Shown here piece by piece: positions 12,540 through 25,500 of a DNA stretch of 64,000 bases. A program made the translations under genes and the position numbers. Below the pieces are notes generated by a model, which worked only from the letters and a program-made list of their open reading frames with translations, did not search any database and was not told the origin of the DNA. Position 1 is the first letter of the stretch; each line of letters begins with the position of its first letter. Source of the stretch: Trichopria drosophilae (taxonomy: Eukaryota; Arthropoda; Insecta; Hymenoptera; Diapriidae); contig CM059584.1 of NCBI GenBank assembly GCA_030407085.1, forward strand, positions 123,666,501-123,730,500. The letters run 5' to 3'.

Positions 12540-13130
12540 TTGAATGAGAAATCGTTTTATTCCGGTTCGTACTGCTTCGAATTAGTCATAATTACAGTTC
12601 CGTAATTTTCCAAAGAATCCGTCATAACGTCGGTGCGGCAGCTTTCAGCGTTTCGTAGGCCGTTAAAAATGTAAATTCAACAGTTTGAAAGAGGGAACGA
12701 ATAGCCCCCATTCAATTAAAAACCAAAAACGCTTTCGCAGTCAGGACCACAGACAATTTGATGAAATATTAAGTACATCGTGCATTCATACATGTCCGGG
12801 GCGCTTAGCAGGGTCGTCGGCTTCATATCCTCTCGCAAAAAGCTCCTCAATTTTCCGGACTGCGAAAGAGGTTGCGCGCGACTTTTCGACGGGGGGATGG
12901 TTCTTGAAACGGCTGCGGTGTCACCGGCTCCCGTCGCACTGTTTGCATTAATTCCATTTGGCCTTATTCCCTTTTACCTTACTCGCATAGTTCCGGAGCG
13001 TATTTCAAAATACGATGCCGGGCTCTGGCGCCACCGCAGCCCCGTACTGGTTTCAGCTGCAAGCTCTGTCTTCGCACTTAGCTTTTCGGTTCGTCACGAA
13101 TTATAACCGTGATATATACGCGACCAACCT
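12540..13130. other. GC-rich island, no recognisable gene
   Basis: The composition rises sharply compared with both sides, with many CG dinucleotides. Overlapping frames are open at 12685-12951 and 12780-13106, giving basic or hydrophobic products with no family resemblance. Both open frames are what a GC-richer patch yields by chance. It could be an unrecognised exon, a promoter or a conserved non-coding element; the sequence alone does not decide. Confidence 0.35.
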
Positions 13131-13490
13131 TGTTTTTAACCAAATCCCGAATTAACGCACGCTCTCGCGGTTAATTTATATACCAGAAAACGAGTATTTG
13201 GTAGGGAAATTTTGACCTTCCGCAGATTTATTTTCAAAGAGAGCGAAATGTTTTTAAAGATTCCAATTTTATTAAAAATCACTAACCGGATGATGCTCTT
13301 GTACGTAGTCTAATAAAATATTCAATTTAACATCCAATTACGCTGATTGGATACAAAAATTCCTTTGCATGTATGCATGTCGAATTTATTGGTGCTTTCA
13401 CTGAAGGATTTTAATCATTATATAATGTTGATTGCAAATAGATTAAAACTGAAAATGTTGAATTGCCAGAACAGATGAATAGAAAAAAAA

Positions 13491-13505
13491 TATATATATA
13501 TATAT
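13491..13505. repeat. (TA)n microsatellite abutting the foldback element
   Basis: A short TA run ends exactly at the left end of the element, and a matching AT run begins at 14523 after its right end. This suggests insertion into a TA tract; the target duplication length cannot be read because of the repeat. Confidence 0.85.
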
Positions 13506-14522
13506 GGGACGTTCCGCGTCAACTGAAACAACGCTCCGAACAAAATTGTTCTTAACCGATTTTGATGTATGAGGGCTCAAAATGTTCGTGTTGAAAAGTT
13601 CTTTCGAATGGTGTCTGGCATATATGTGACATTCAAAATGGCGTTCAGCTATGGAGGTCTAAAGAGCCAAAATAGAGAATGCGTTTCAAATATGAGCGAA
13701 CAAAAATGTTAAAGGTCACTCGATTTTAGTGAAAATCAAAATGCGGGTGTTTTTGGACTCGCTGATTACGAATATGAACTCAGAATTGTGAAATTCAAAA
13801 TGGCGGATCCAATATGGCGGACGGTTTTTTGAAAATGAAACGAAATCTATTTGAAACGTGTTACTCGGAGGGTTTTTGAGGTCGCTGATTACGAATCTGA
13901 AGTCAGATTTTCAAAATTCAAAATGGTGGATCCAATATGGCGGACGGTTTTTTGAAAATGAAACGAAATGTATTTGATTTTTAAAAGCTGACTTCAAATT
14001 TTGAAAATTTGTAAACGATTACTTTCAGAGTAATCAGCGACCTCAAAAACCCCCAAGTAACACGTTTCAAATAGATTTCATTTCATTTTCAAAAAACCGT
14101 CCGCCATTTTGAATTTCACAATTCTGAATTTATATTCGTTATCAGCGACTACAAAAACCCTCGAATATCGATTTTCAGACAAATTCAACAATCTTTAGTT
14201 TTTGTGTCCGCCATGTTAGTTCCGCCATTTTGAATTTCACAATTCTGAGTTCATATTCGTAATCAGCGAAACCAAAAACACCCGCATTTTGATTTTCACT
14301 AAAATGGAGTGACCTTTAACATTTTTGTTCGCTCATATTTGAAACGCATTCTCTATTTTGGCTCTTTAGACCGCCATAGCTGAACGCCATTTTAAATGTC
14401 ATATATATGCCAGACGGCATTCGAAAGAACTTTTCAACACGGATATTTTGAGCCCTCATACTTCAAAATCGGTTAAGAACAATTTTGTTCGGAGCGTTGT
14501 TTCAGTTGACGCGGAACGTCCC
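13506..14522. mobile_element. ~1 kb foldback element with near-identical long arms
   Basis: It begins GGGACGTTCCGCGTCAACTG and ends with the exact reverse complement. The first ~55 bases of the two arms match with no differences by eye, and roughly 95% identity continues for about 180 bp, then with insertions and deletions to the centre near 14000. Inside each arm are tandem ~123 bp units containing GCTGATTACGAAT, AAATTCAAAATGGCGGA and ATGGCGGACGG. There is no coding capacity. The high arm identity suggests recent insertion or arm homogenisation. The superfamily is not determined. Confidence 0.92.
13740..14290. repeat. Tandem and inverted ~123 bp 'GCTGATTACGAAT...ATGGCGGA' units
   Basis: Direct copies start with GCTGATT at 13761 and 13884 (period 123). 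Inverted copies run between about 14030 and 14285. Each carries AAAATGGCGGA-type words, the fuller ones twice. Related units lie at 50682, 50814 and 61205. Confidence 0.85.
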
Positions 14523-14844
14523 ATATATATATTTAGAAATAAAAATACTTAGATGTATATAATCGATGTATGATTGTAAACATAATATAGATCACAATTT
14601 ATTTTGATTAGTGGTAATACCTCCTGTTTATTCACGAATGAAACTTGAAAATAATAATTATCGGAAATTGTTGTCTCACCAACATGGTTACTACTACTTA
14701 CCAATCATAATTATGTGGAAGTATTTAACCAACATTCTACATATGTTTCTATGTGTCGGCTAACATATACTGCTATAAGTACATGCGTGTTACACAAAAT
14801 TTTGCATGAATGCGCATGTTTTCGCTGATAAAAAAGTTCAATCA

Positions 14845-15669
14845 GGGGAGGGGGGGTTAAAATTTCGAAAATACATTTATGCGAAAGTAATATTTTCCGA
14901 ATTTTAATCATTCCGAATGCCAATCATCCGAAAGTGAATAAATCCGAAAGTAAATTTTCCGAAGGTTTTAAATTCCGAATGTCAATTATCCATAAGGTAC
15001 AAAATTCCGAATGACAAAGTTCCGAATTAATGTAGGCGCCACGTATGGTGATGTGGCTTATTATATATCCCTTAATGAAGTTGATTCTTACACGGAGAAA
15101 AATAATCTGCAAGATCAGCCGAAAAATCCGCAGATTGTACCAATTTTATCCTATAGGGACAGCTGTTGGAATTCCGTTAGGGATAGCCGATAATTTCAGC
15201 TAAATTTACTGAAAAAGTCCGCAAATTTAACGGAACAAATCTGCTAATGTAGCGGAAATTTAGAGCTAAGCGCGAATTGAGTAGGGTTAAGGCTACATTA
15301 GCGGAATCAAAACAGCTAAAATTGCATATATTTTCGGCAATTCCAGCCGAAAATTTTAGCTGATATGAATCAGCTAATCCAGCGGAGTCATTTTTCTCCG
15401 TGTATGTATTGTGGGCCCCTGAATCCGAATTTTTTGGGTAGAATGCCTGAAAGTGGTGGAGTTGATTGTTATTAACAAATTTTTTTAACAATTTAAAAAT
15501 TTAAATTTTTGAGCCCGAAAGAATTTTGTTAGATTCTTTGGGTCATTTTGGACAGGAAATGTCTCTTGCGAATTTCTCAAAAAATGCACATTTACGGAGA
15601 TCAAAATTGCCGAACTTTAAAAAAATTCCATTTTTGCCATATTCAACATGTTATTAATAAAAAATGGTT
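14845..15669. mobile_element. G-run foldback family, copy 1 (left arm and core only, interrupted)
   Basis: It starts in GGGGAGGGGGGG and continues with an array of TTCCGAA/ATCCGAAAG motifs, then 'gtaggcgccacgtatggtg', then the 'gaattttttgggtagaatg' core. With the nested MITE and its TA removed, the length to the break at 15669 is about 511 bp, against 512 bp for the aligned part of copy 2 at 38625-39136. The right arm is absent: unrelated sequence follows from a TTAA at 15668-15671. Confidence 0.85.
15091..15402. mobile_element. 312 bp MITE with CACGGAGAAAAAT ends and TA target duplication
   Basis: CACGGAGAAAAAT at the left and ATTTTTCTCCGTG at the right are perfect inverted repeats. TA lies on both sides (15089-15090 and 15403-15404). 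The second copy of the host repeat, near 38870, reads GATTCTTATGTATT without any insertion, so the element and one TA are the exact difference. TA duplication fits the Tc1/mariner superfamily. Internal AGCTAA, GCGGA and GCCGAAAAT words recur in both orientations. It has no open frame of its own of any interest. Confidence 0.9.
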
Positions 15670-15671
15670 AA

Positions 15672-16239
15672 ATCTATAACCTTTAGAGAATATCTTTTTA
15701 CAACAAAAATATTTTAGAATTAGAAAAAGATTTAAATGATTTTTGTTACAATTTTTAGAAAAATAACATATATTATCAACACATTCCGAAAAAAAATTGA
15801 GAATTTTCTTTGACATATTCTGAAAAACGTTTGTTCTCTCAAAATTGTTTTGTAGAGTTTGCAGTTTTCATGACAAAAATTTGTTAAATTTGAAAAAAAA
15901 AATCTCCTTGCGATCGCTATTTTGTGATAATGATGTTAATTTTTTAATATTTAAAAACATATCATAATACTACAACTATTTTCTTCACCTTTAGCGAAAG
16001 AATTTTGTGCCGGGAAATACAGTTTCTATAAGAAAAAAATGTTGTATAAAAATTATACCGATTTTTTGGCGTTTTTTTATATATTCTAATTTTGATTATA
16101 GCTCAATTTTGACAATTACATTGAAATAACCGATCTCGAAAATAACGAGACACATTTCAATTTTTTTGAATTTTAATTTTCATATGAAATACTTGATTGA
16201 AATTGAAGTAGGAAATGTGTCCTTCCTGGCGTTAATGGG
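15672..16239. repeat. Sequence between two TTAA sites, right end like a piggyBac terminus
   Basis: TTAA occurs at 15668-15671, exactly where copy 1 of the G-run family stops, and at 16240-16243. The right end read on the minus strand is TTAACCCATTAACGCC, followed by a block related to the one at 22497. The left end does not mirror it, so an insertion with a lost left end, or a chance break, are both possible. Confidence 0.4.
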
Positions 16240-16314
16240 TTAATTCTTCCGCGTGTTGAAACATTTGAATTTGTTATAAGATGATACTTATAAAACTCCG
16301 ATTTTTGTCGGTGT

Positions 16315-16377
16315 TAGAATTTCAATCCCCAGGGCGGAAATCACTTGTACCCGTAAATAAATGTACCCTTGAAGATT
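16315..16377 (+). repeat. Partial copy of the dispersed ~200 bp repeat
   Basis: 'ttagaatttcaatcc', then 'agggcggaaatcacttgtac' and 'cttgaagattctg' match the last third of the copies at 3561 and 27976. Confidence 0.5.
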
Positions 16378-17640
16378 CTGTAATAAATACATCAGACTTT
16401 ATGTGATTTAAGATTCAAACTACATTAAAATAAAGTAAATAATAATTTCAATTTCCTTTAATTTATTCTTTCCACAGTACTGTGTATTTGTTTATCATGT
16501 AGACCATATTTTGAATTGTAATTCAATTACTTCTTCATATTATATTCAAAATACATTACAAATTATCATTTATTCCAGAAAATTTAACTAATATTTTCAT
16601 ATAACGAATAATTATGGTATAAAATACGTTTAGCTGAAAATATTATTAAAATAAAATTTGCATTGATTACGGTACGTACATTTGTGACCGACAGAGAACT
16701 AATAATTTATTAATCTAAAAATACTTTTATTACCGAACAAATACTGTATATTTTAATTTTAATGGCAGGAGGATGGAAATGGGCCAATACAGAGAATTTT
16801 ATGTTCATCAATTTAATACTTTCGATATTTCCGTGCATTGCCCATTTAAAATATTCGTTGTAACAATATCGACGCTTATAACAAATTTTTGTTTTAATTA
16901 ATTGGAAAGTTATTTTATTTTATTATGCAGTATTTTGATAAAAAGAATCTTAGTAACGAATACCTATAATCATTTACTCATTAATGTCGTCATGGGTACG
17001 TATAATTAAGCACAGGACATACTTTAATAAATTATAACGATGAATTTGAATAATTAATAAATAATACCCGATTATCCTAGGTATTTCTCATCATACATTT
17101 TCACTGTATAATTCTCTTTGTTCAATCAACCTACATAAGCAAAATTTTATGAATTTATCTGTTTGTAATAAAATACTAGATTTTTAAAGAATCATTTTGT
17201 GACGATGATAGATTTTTACAGCTTAAAATTGAATACTAACAGTTAAATAAATTTTGAAATGACTGCAAGAAAGCTATTTTAGCGTATTCATAACTTATTA
17301 TTATTATATGATAAACGCCATTCACACTAAACAGTATTTTGTCCATGGTTTGTACGTACATATTCGATTCACGAGATTTTATTACATTACAAAATTATGG
17401 CAACATGAATAGAAACATGTTTCTTTCATGGTAATTTTACGAATTCATCTTACGAATTGTCTAGTTGTAAGTGTATCAAATAGTTTGGACTTTAAACCTT
17501 TCCTCCAAAAGAATTTTTTAATTTTACAGGATCTTAATATACCTTTGTTTGATCGATATTTAATATACAATAAGTTTGTTTCTGCCAATGGCATGTTATT
17601 TTTTACATTAAAATAAGTCGACTGAATTATCAGTCATTTA
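16378..17640. other. AT-rich non-coding sequence
   Basis: No genes, RNA or repeat ends seen. Confidence 0.5.
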
Positions 17641-17828
17641 ATGGGCCGGGGAACAAAGTTCCGAAAATCAACAACCGAAAGCCCAAAATTTCGATATAGC
17701 ATGGATCCAGCGTGATTTTCATCACTTTGTCTTCTGAAAATTTGGCAAAAAGAAGGCACATTAAAATACCTTGAACTTAAGCAATAACGAAATTTTAGCC
17801 TTTCGGGGTTTTGATTTTCCCCGGCCAT
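17641..17828. mobile_element. 188 bp inverted-repeat element with ATGGSCCGGGG ends
   Basis: ATGGGCCGGGGAA at the left is mirrored by TTCCCCGGCCAT at the right. Inner blocks also pair: CCGAAAGCCCAAAATTTCG at about 17677 against CGAAATTTTAGCCTTTCGG at about 17788. It is a small hairpin-forming MITE with no coding capacity. Confidence 0.75.
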
Positions 17829-19456
17829 ATAATGTTTTCAAAACGAAACAATCGTTAAATTTACATACTAGTGATTTTAATTCATATGAAAAGAAATGGT
17901 TTTGTTTATTAGGGAATAGTTTATTACTACATTTGATTTATAATCATGCTATAATTTATCTTCCTTCAGTGGTAAAAAAATTGAGTTGTAGTTTCCAGTC
18001 GATTTTGTAGAAATTTGTCCAGTTTTTTGTTACACTGCCCAGTTTCCGTATACCTTCAGCATGGAAAAAATGTAAACTGGATAGAAACTAGCCAAAAACT
18101 AGATTCATTTTAAACTAGGATATTTAAAATGTATATATAAGCATCGTTTTCAATGCAAATCAATTGAAAACGGAAAATCTAAATTCAGTATTTTTATTTC
18201 GTACTAACGGGGTAAACAAAAAAAAATATTGAAAAAATAAATATTGAAACCTCTCTTTAATTTGTTTTTTCGATAAGCATAGAAGTATATATGAAACACA
18301 CCACAGCAATGATATCTGAGCTAAAAAATGAAATCTAGGAAAATGTTTACAAAATCGGTTATATTAACAATAGTAGTTGGCAGAAACATCGAACATTTTT
18401 TTCATACTACTGTTTTTCATACTGCTTTCGGGGCAATCAATTTACTTTTATTTAAGCCAAATAAAACATACACTTGGAGGCACAGAAACCTAAGAAAAGC
18501 AATTAAAGAAAGCTCTAAGCTTATTCGACAAACAGTTCATTATGATATTTAGTTGTCATTCAGAAAATACCGTATATAACATCTAAAACCGAACAACATT
18601 TACTAATCACACTTTTCACATAATCTGCTAAATTAATTATATAAAATAGTGTATTCCCTGGATAAACTTTTACTACTTACGATATGATATGTGGAGCAAT
18701 GAAATTCTGCGAATATGACCTATAAATTCTGTTATTTATAGGATTAAATATCCAATAGATATTTCAACTTTCGCTTAAATATCATTCGCGCAAATTGTGG
18801 TTTGTGAAAATATTCGGTATTTTCAGATACTAAATAATTTTGATTATCATGATTGAAGGTCTTAAAAAGGTTGCTGAACATTTCCCAAAATAATATTCAA
18901 CTTTTTCATAAATTTTGAATGTCATTTCGGTAATTTTTTCAGAGAATGTTCCATAATCTTTGATGTTTGATCTTTAATAGCCGTCAAAATTATTCTATGC
19001 AGAATACTTTGGTCATTCTCAGACGAATTATTTTTCGATTCTATGTTAGTAATTTATCTGCTGTAGTTTGTTCGATTGAAGCGTGCTTATATATACATTT
19101 TGTTGCTGTTGACTTTATACATATTTTCGATGCTCTGTGTTGTCGAGATATGCGTATATCTTTCTTGTTATTGCAGTTGTTTCCATGTTATTTATTAATA
19201 ACGAGTAGCAAAAGGTTACGTTAGACATGCATAAGATTAAACAATATTGTATTGTTATTTATATATTAAAATTTGTATTCGATATTACATACATACACAC
19301 GTATAGACTCATGTAGTTCAATAGTATATTTTTTAAATTTATACCTTTGAGTTAGAAAAATTATAAGTTTTTTTAACCTAACTTTAAATTAGCACGTAAT
19401 TTTAATAATATTTGATAATTACATACGATGATTGATTTAATATTTAATGAATTGAA
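17829..19456. other. AT-rich non-coding sequence
   Basis: Short chance frames only. No repeat structure was recognised. Confidence 0.5.
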
Positions 19457-20315
19457 ACAGCTATGGAAATTAGTTTTAATGTATACGGGCATATCCGTAC
19501 AACTTTTCATACTTCACTTCAGAAAAAATAAATTTTTAATATTTTTACACGCTATCTAAACTTACTTTTTTATGTGTTTACACCGATAAAAAGTATTTCT
19601 GCGCCACTCAGTTTTGTGCATACTTATTTCCTTAAAAAGTTAAACCCTACAACAGCACAGAAAATAAAATATGTTTACAACTGATAACTCTTGACTTAAA
19701 AAATGTAATAGCACTGCTTTCTTATGTTTTTTCTTCATCAATAATACATCAAATAAAAATAAGTACACTGGTCAATTTTTAGGGTTTATTCAATAAATAA
19801 CAGTAGACATATATCTCTAAGTTCATTGAACTTCTAGTTCTTATCAAAACGTTTCCTGAAAGAGGACGCTCAAAAACTGAGTGCCATTTTGTAGAGTTTT
19901 GTGTACAATAAGACCAGCCTTCGGGATTTTAGCTAAAGCATAATTTAAAAAAATTATAGCATAAATAGTCATAAAGATTGTATTTTCGAAAAAATCATAG
20001 TTTAGTGTATTCGAACTCTTTCTTATTTATCGGCACGCATCAATACTGAGTGATCTTGTATTATTTATGTAGTACAATGTTATAGCAGTTTAATTGAAAA
20101 CAAATTTAATATCTTCACTACTGTAGAAGGAATATTTGTCGGATTTGGAATGTTTAAATGATACAAAACCGACTTTAAAGTATGGTCTTCCTATAATTAA
20201 ACATACTTGCTTATAATTTATGCTATTATTATATGAAATATATCATGGGAAAATTCTTACCCTCATGAAAATTAAAAGTTTTAGGGATATGCCCATATTA
20301 GAATGGACCACTGTA
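19457..20315. repeat. Possible ~860 bp inverted-repeat element with GGGCATATCC near the ends
   Basis: GGGCATATCCGTACAACTTTT at 19487 is matched on the other strand by GGGCATATCCCTAAAACTTTT near 20278-20298. Outward of this, ACAGCTATGG and ACAGTGGTCC are weakly alike. The middle is AT-rich without a transposase. Ends are approximate. Confidence 0.45.
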
Positions 20316-22492
20316 TTGGAAGCATTAGCTGAATTTATTCTTCCATTTTCTTTGATTTATTTACTTGAATGATATTGTTCCATATTGACGATATTATTTA
20401 CTTTTTGTCCTTTAGTTATAATTAATGGCTTTTATTGATTGTTCTAATAGAATGTCCAACAAGGTCAAAGAAACTATGAATACTGAAATTGCAAAAATAG
20501 TAATTAATGCACGTGCAAGAAAAAAATTAATATTAAAAATACAGTAAAATTTCATGAAGAATTAAAAGACAGACATTAGTATTTTCACTGTTGCTTAAAT
20601 ATTAATAACGCTAAAGAACACATCTTGCAAGCCTGAACGACCTCTTTTAAAAGTTGGCTTAGCCTCTCAACTCCGAGAATTGTCTTTAAAATATTTTTAC
20701 TGTCTCAAAAGTTAAAAGAAAACGTTAATGCCTTTTAGTTTCAAACACCAAGGAATAAAATTAGTAGTATTCCAGAAACGACATTGTGTGGTGTTTTTCG
20801 TTTTATGTTTTTAACTGTTCTAGTTTGTAATATTAACACAAAGTGCATACACGTTGTTTTATCGTAAATTTTTATTAAAAGTGAGTAATCTCGCTTCTCT
20901 CGCTCGTCATGTAAATGAGAAAAATAAGGTAAATTTATCATTTAATATCTTTGCATTGCTTTACAACATAATTTAAGCCATGTAACATTACTGCCATGAA
21001 CAAGTAATTATCTTATGTCATCCTATATTGGCGCAGCATTAAATTTGTAGTAGATTTAGAAATCATATTTGAATGAATGATAATTTACTAATTTATCTTC
21101 ATTCATTCTCATTCCTTACATTTGCATCAATATCACCTTTTTCCATTCTGAAAACTCATTATCAACGTATAAAATCTTCCATTCTATATAATGTACTTTC
21201 ACTTTATTTATTGCTTATTAAATATTATTTATTAAGTAGTTCCTTTTCGCTATTTTTAGCAACATCAACATTTTATATGTCTGTACTTCTCTTAAGATAT
21301 ATTCATTTAAGACTTAGTTTAGTATTGCATAATGACACATGATATATATATATAAAATTTATAAAAAATAATTAATCACTCTGTTTAAATGTTCATCATT
21401 AGGATTAACAAGATGTAACGCAACTTACATTAGATATGATTCGTTACCTTTTAGCGAGAAAGAATGGACAAGGATAGTCTATTATCTACAAAGCAGTGCA
21501 ATGCCTTTACTGACGTTCATTTCTCCGCAAATAGGGGTGGCGCACTGAAGCGCAGTTCCTTCTCTTGGAAGATAGTATTAGGCGGATTAAAATACAATTT
21601 GGCCCTCATTGCAGAGGGATTAAAATCACTCTCGAGTCTCCGGTACCTTCTACCTAGAGGATTGCTATTTCTTATCCTATAACATAGCTTCAGCCATCTC
21701 AGATTTCGCCAACTTCACTTTTCTCGCAAATTAACATAATCTTTGATTTAGGCGATTTCAATTTCCAGAGTAACGAATATGCTCGAACAGATCATACATA
21801 GCTCATTATTATTAAAAATGGATCTAATATAAGATTGATTAATCTACATTACTCCTTACTTAGATTCTCCTAAAATTATTTCTCACTGAAGTATTTCTCT
21901 ATTTGTTCAAACGAATCGAAATTGCATCTAAGTTTCAAGCACACGAAATAGTGCGACGAATTTCCTTGTCCATTCTACGTAGTCTAGTAGTTTTTCCGGC
22001 AACACATGCACTAGGTTTTGTACATAAAATGCAATTTGTTTGGTCTGCGGCAGTTGTACTTCAAATAAAGTCAGCCGTATTTATGTAACTGCCAGTAATA
22101 CAAACATCGGTAATTTCATATCCGCCAACGAATGGGAAACCTGATATGGAAGCCCGGTCATTACGTTTGACCCGAAGTTACAAACATGAATAGTGCTGCT
22201 GTGAGAAATTCACTTATGCTTGGTACTAACACCATGCTATTCTTTAGTATTGACGTCCATTATTGTCTGAATTACGCGACTGATGTGACTGGTCTTTGGC
22301 ACTACCGTTATTGTTCTCGCGGTGCAATGAATTGAGGCGAACTGGATATATATTGTAAACGTCATTCTAATACTCATTCAACTGAAAGGAATTTTGCTCT
22401 TGATAATTTATTACGTAAATGTTTGTGAAGAGATTGGCAGTGATAGCGTCGTTTGTTTAAATTCGTTTTGATAGCTTGGGAATTTTTGAACT
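20316..22492. other. AT-rich non-coding sequence with one mildly GC-richer patch
   Basis: The patch at 21464-21682 has an open frame with no family resemblance. A TATATATA run lies near 21343. Nothing else stands out. Confidence 0.45.
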
Positions 22493-22585
22493 TTAACCCA
22501 TTAACGCCCTAAATACACTTTTTCTTGCTTCTACTCCAATCGAGTATTTCGCATCAAATTTATGAAAAATAATAAATTCACGTCA
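22493..22585 (+). repeat. Solitary piggyBac-like end (TTAACCCATTAACGCC)
   Basis: TTAACCCATTAACGCC and the ~75 bases after it, including CAATCGAGTATTTC, are related to the minus-strand end at 16239 (CAATCAAGTATTTC at the same spacing). No matching opposite end was found nearby, so this looks like a broken copy. Confidence 0.5.
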
Positions 22586-25500
22586 TTCCTTTGAAAACTA
22601 AATAAAAAATGTCAGAATTTTATCAAATTTTAAATGCAACTATATACGTAAATGGACCATTAATGATGTTCGCCCAAGTATTCAGATATCAGATGGAGTT
22701 CTGAAATTACATATATCGACATGTAATAAGATCAGAAGTTTTGTATACAAAATTTGAAGTCAGTTTATCCTCTGTATCTGTTAAAAGTACTTCGTTTTCC
22801 AAGTTTATGATTTACACCACGATTTTCCTAAAATTTTTTGTTTTTATTCAATATAAATGCATCACAATCCGAGAAAGTTCAGTTTAGCAATTAATTGTGT
22901 CAATGTATGTGAGCTTACAAGAAATCACAAGTTTTTTATTAATATTTCGTGACAATGATACTCGCCAACATTGCCATAAGTCATATCAGTGATTTATTAA
23001 AATTAATGACATAACTTGTGACTGGTAATTCCATACAACTATGAAATTACCATCGTTTTATATAAATGTACTATCTTTTATAAATAAAAGTTTATTTTAC
23101 ATAAAGTTTCGAGATGTACGGTATTTTCATTTAGAAGCTATAGGCAAACTTCCTTAAATGAGGCATATTAAAGGGTCATTGTTAATTAGAAAATAGATAA
23201 GTTTTAATATACGGAAACATTTTTTGTGTGGTGTGAATGTTCATCCTTTTTTCAATATTAATTGAACGATTTTACAACAATATGGAAAACTTGATCGAAA
23301 GTATTTGGATTTGCTGTCGATAAAACAGATAACTCTACCAAACAAAAACAAACTCTCCCAGAAATTAAAAATCTTATTATTTTAGTTATCTGATAGCTGC
23401 TTTTTACGTTTATACTTGTTTAAATTGTTGTTGATACAATTTTTTAAACACTCCTTTAAATTCGTTTTAATGTAACTAGTGCAATAGGACTAATCAATAT
23501 AGCACATTCCTGTGAAATTTTGGTATTGTAGACTCAATTTATATTAATATAAAAATATGCATATAATGCGCTGTTATTAAATAATCGTGTAAAATGTATC
23601 TTACCGAAATAATATAATGCCCTAACTTATTTTAGTCGTAATCTTATAAGTTAACTTTTATGCTTTATAAAATTTCTTTTGAAAGTACATCATGGTTAGT
23701 CCAAAATCCTTTGATACACACATATATAATATTGCAGGAAAGTTTTATATGAAATTATCTTTCAGTAAATTATTGTGTAATTTGATTACTTGATCTTTAA
23801 TTTCCAGAACGAGTATAGAAGTGTAACAAAAGTAATTTCCAGAACCAAGAGATGAAAGGTTGTTGAAAGCCGGGTTGTTGGTATGCTATTAGCGATAAAC
23901 TAAATTACTAGCTACGATACGTTTACTCGACCGTTGATCAACCTTGCGATAACAGTAGGACACGCAGACAAATATCTTTCCGTACATCCGAATATCGCAC
24001 TCGGTACTTCCGAGTATGACGTTAATTAGAGGTAAAACAGAGACCACGGTTCAACTGGATTTCCGCATATAATGGAATCTAGAAATTGCGTGTTCTCCAT
24101 CAAACCTTTTCTAGATTCCTTTTTAATAAATTATATTAGAAAATGTAAATTAAATAATTATTTATTGGTAATACGGTACTCGTTCTCATGATAAAAATTG
24201 TGTGAAGTAAATAATCAAATAAAATAAAGAAAAAATCGTTGCTCTACTACCGCTTATAATTTAAACTATTTTAAAATGCGAGATTTATTTTCTTCTCAAA
24301 CTTTGCATGATATGAGTAAGAAGCATTTATTTACATAACTGTAAATTAAAACGGTGGAGAAATTTAAAATACTTACATTAGAAAACTTGTAGTAAAGTTT
24401 CTTTTCAATTGTTAAATTATAACGATAAAATACATACAAAATTAATACCGTTTTAATTCAGAGCTCTTTCGCTTAGGATTAAAATGGATCTAATATTTTT
24501 AATTGAACTTGTATACTCGAATTATTGGAATGAATTAAATTTTAAAAATACATAATACTCCATCGTTCTCATTAACTATTTCGTATTAAAATTATTGGGT
24601 ATACGTTATTTGCACACATTTAAGATAGATACTCTATGGTCTCAACAATGAGTCCACATAGAAAAACCAGGACCAAACGAGTATTTTTTCGATAATATTT
24701 AGTTCTGGATATTATTACTAGAGAGATACAGAACCTGTTAGGTTGTCAAGTTATTTCATGTACATACACATATATGCAGCCAAATAAATCAAAAGTTGTG
24801 TTTACTATAATAATTCACGCACGGATTTTGTGGTTGACATTAACAAAAAATTTTAAATTAATCTTATTATAACTTTTATTTTAGTAAAACCGTCTTGCCA
24901 AATTTATAATTTTAATTACAGAGCCGTTAAGAAGAAAACTAAAATTCCGTTACTTTGGCAACGATACACATATGTTCAAGAATTTCGTGTATTTTTGTAA
25001 AAATTTACTAAAAGTGATCAAATTATTATTTCCTTCTGTTCCACATTCGATTTGCATAACGAATGATATAATAGTTATTCTTCATACTTTACAACATATA
25101 CCTTCGAGACAGACTTAAATTATCACTGTGATGAGAAAATCCTTTACTGTTTCTACGTATTGAATTTAATAAAATGTTAAGTGATTCTGATAACCAAGTA
25201 CATACTTCAACGTACCACATTTTCAGGTTAATCATTGTTTATCTGAACGTATTCACGGTTATTTACTTATTTTTCTTTTATTCAAAGTTTTACTGAGAAA
25301 ACATTGTGCAAATGCTTACTATGTGTATATTAATCTATAAAACAAAATTTAATGTTGTTACATAATATCTAGAAATATTCTTTTACTTTTAATGAGTGTA
25401 TTACTATGTTGTTTTATCTACTTTAGTGTATAATTTACAACTCCTAAAATGCAATGTTTCCGAAAATACATTTCATCAAAATGTATGAATATGCCGTCAT

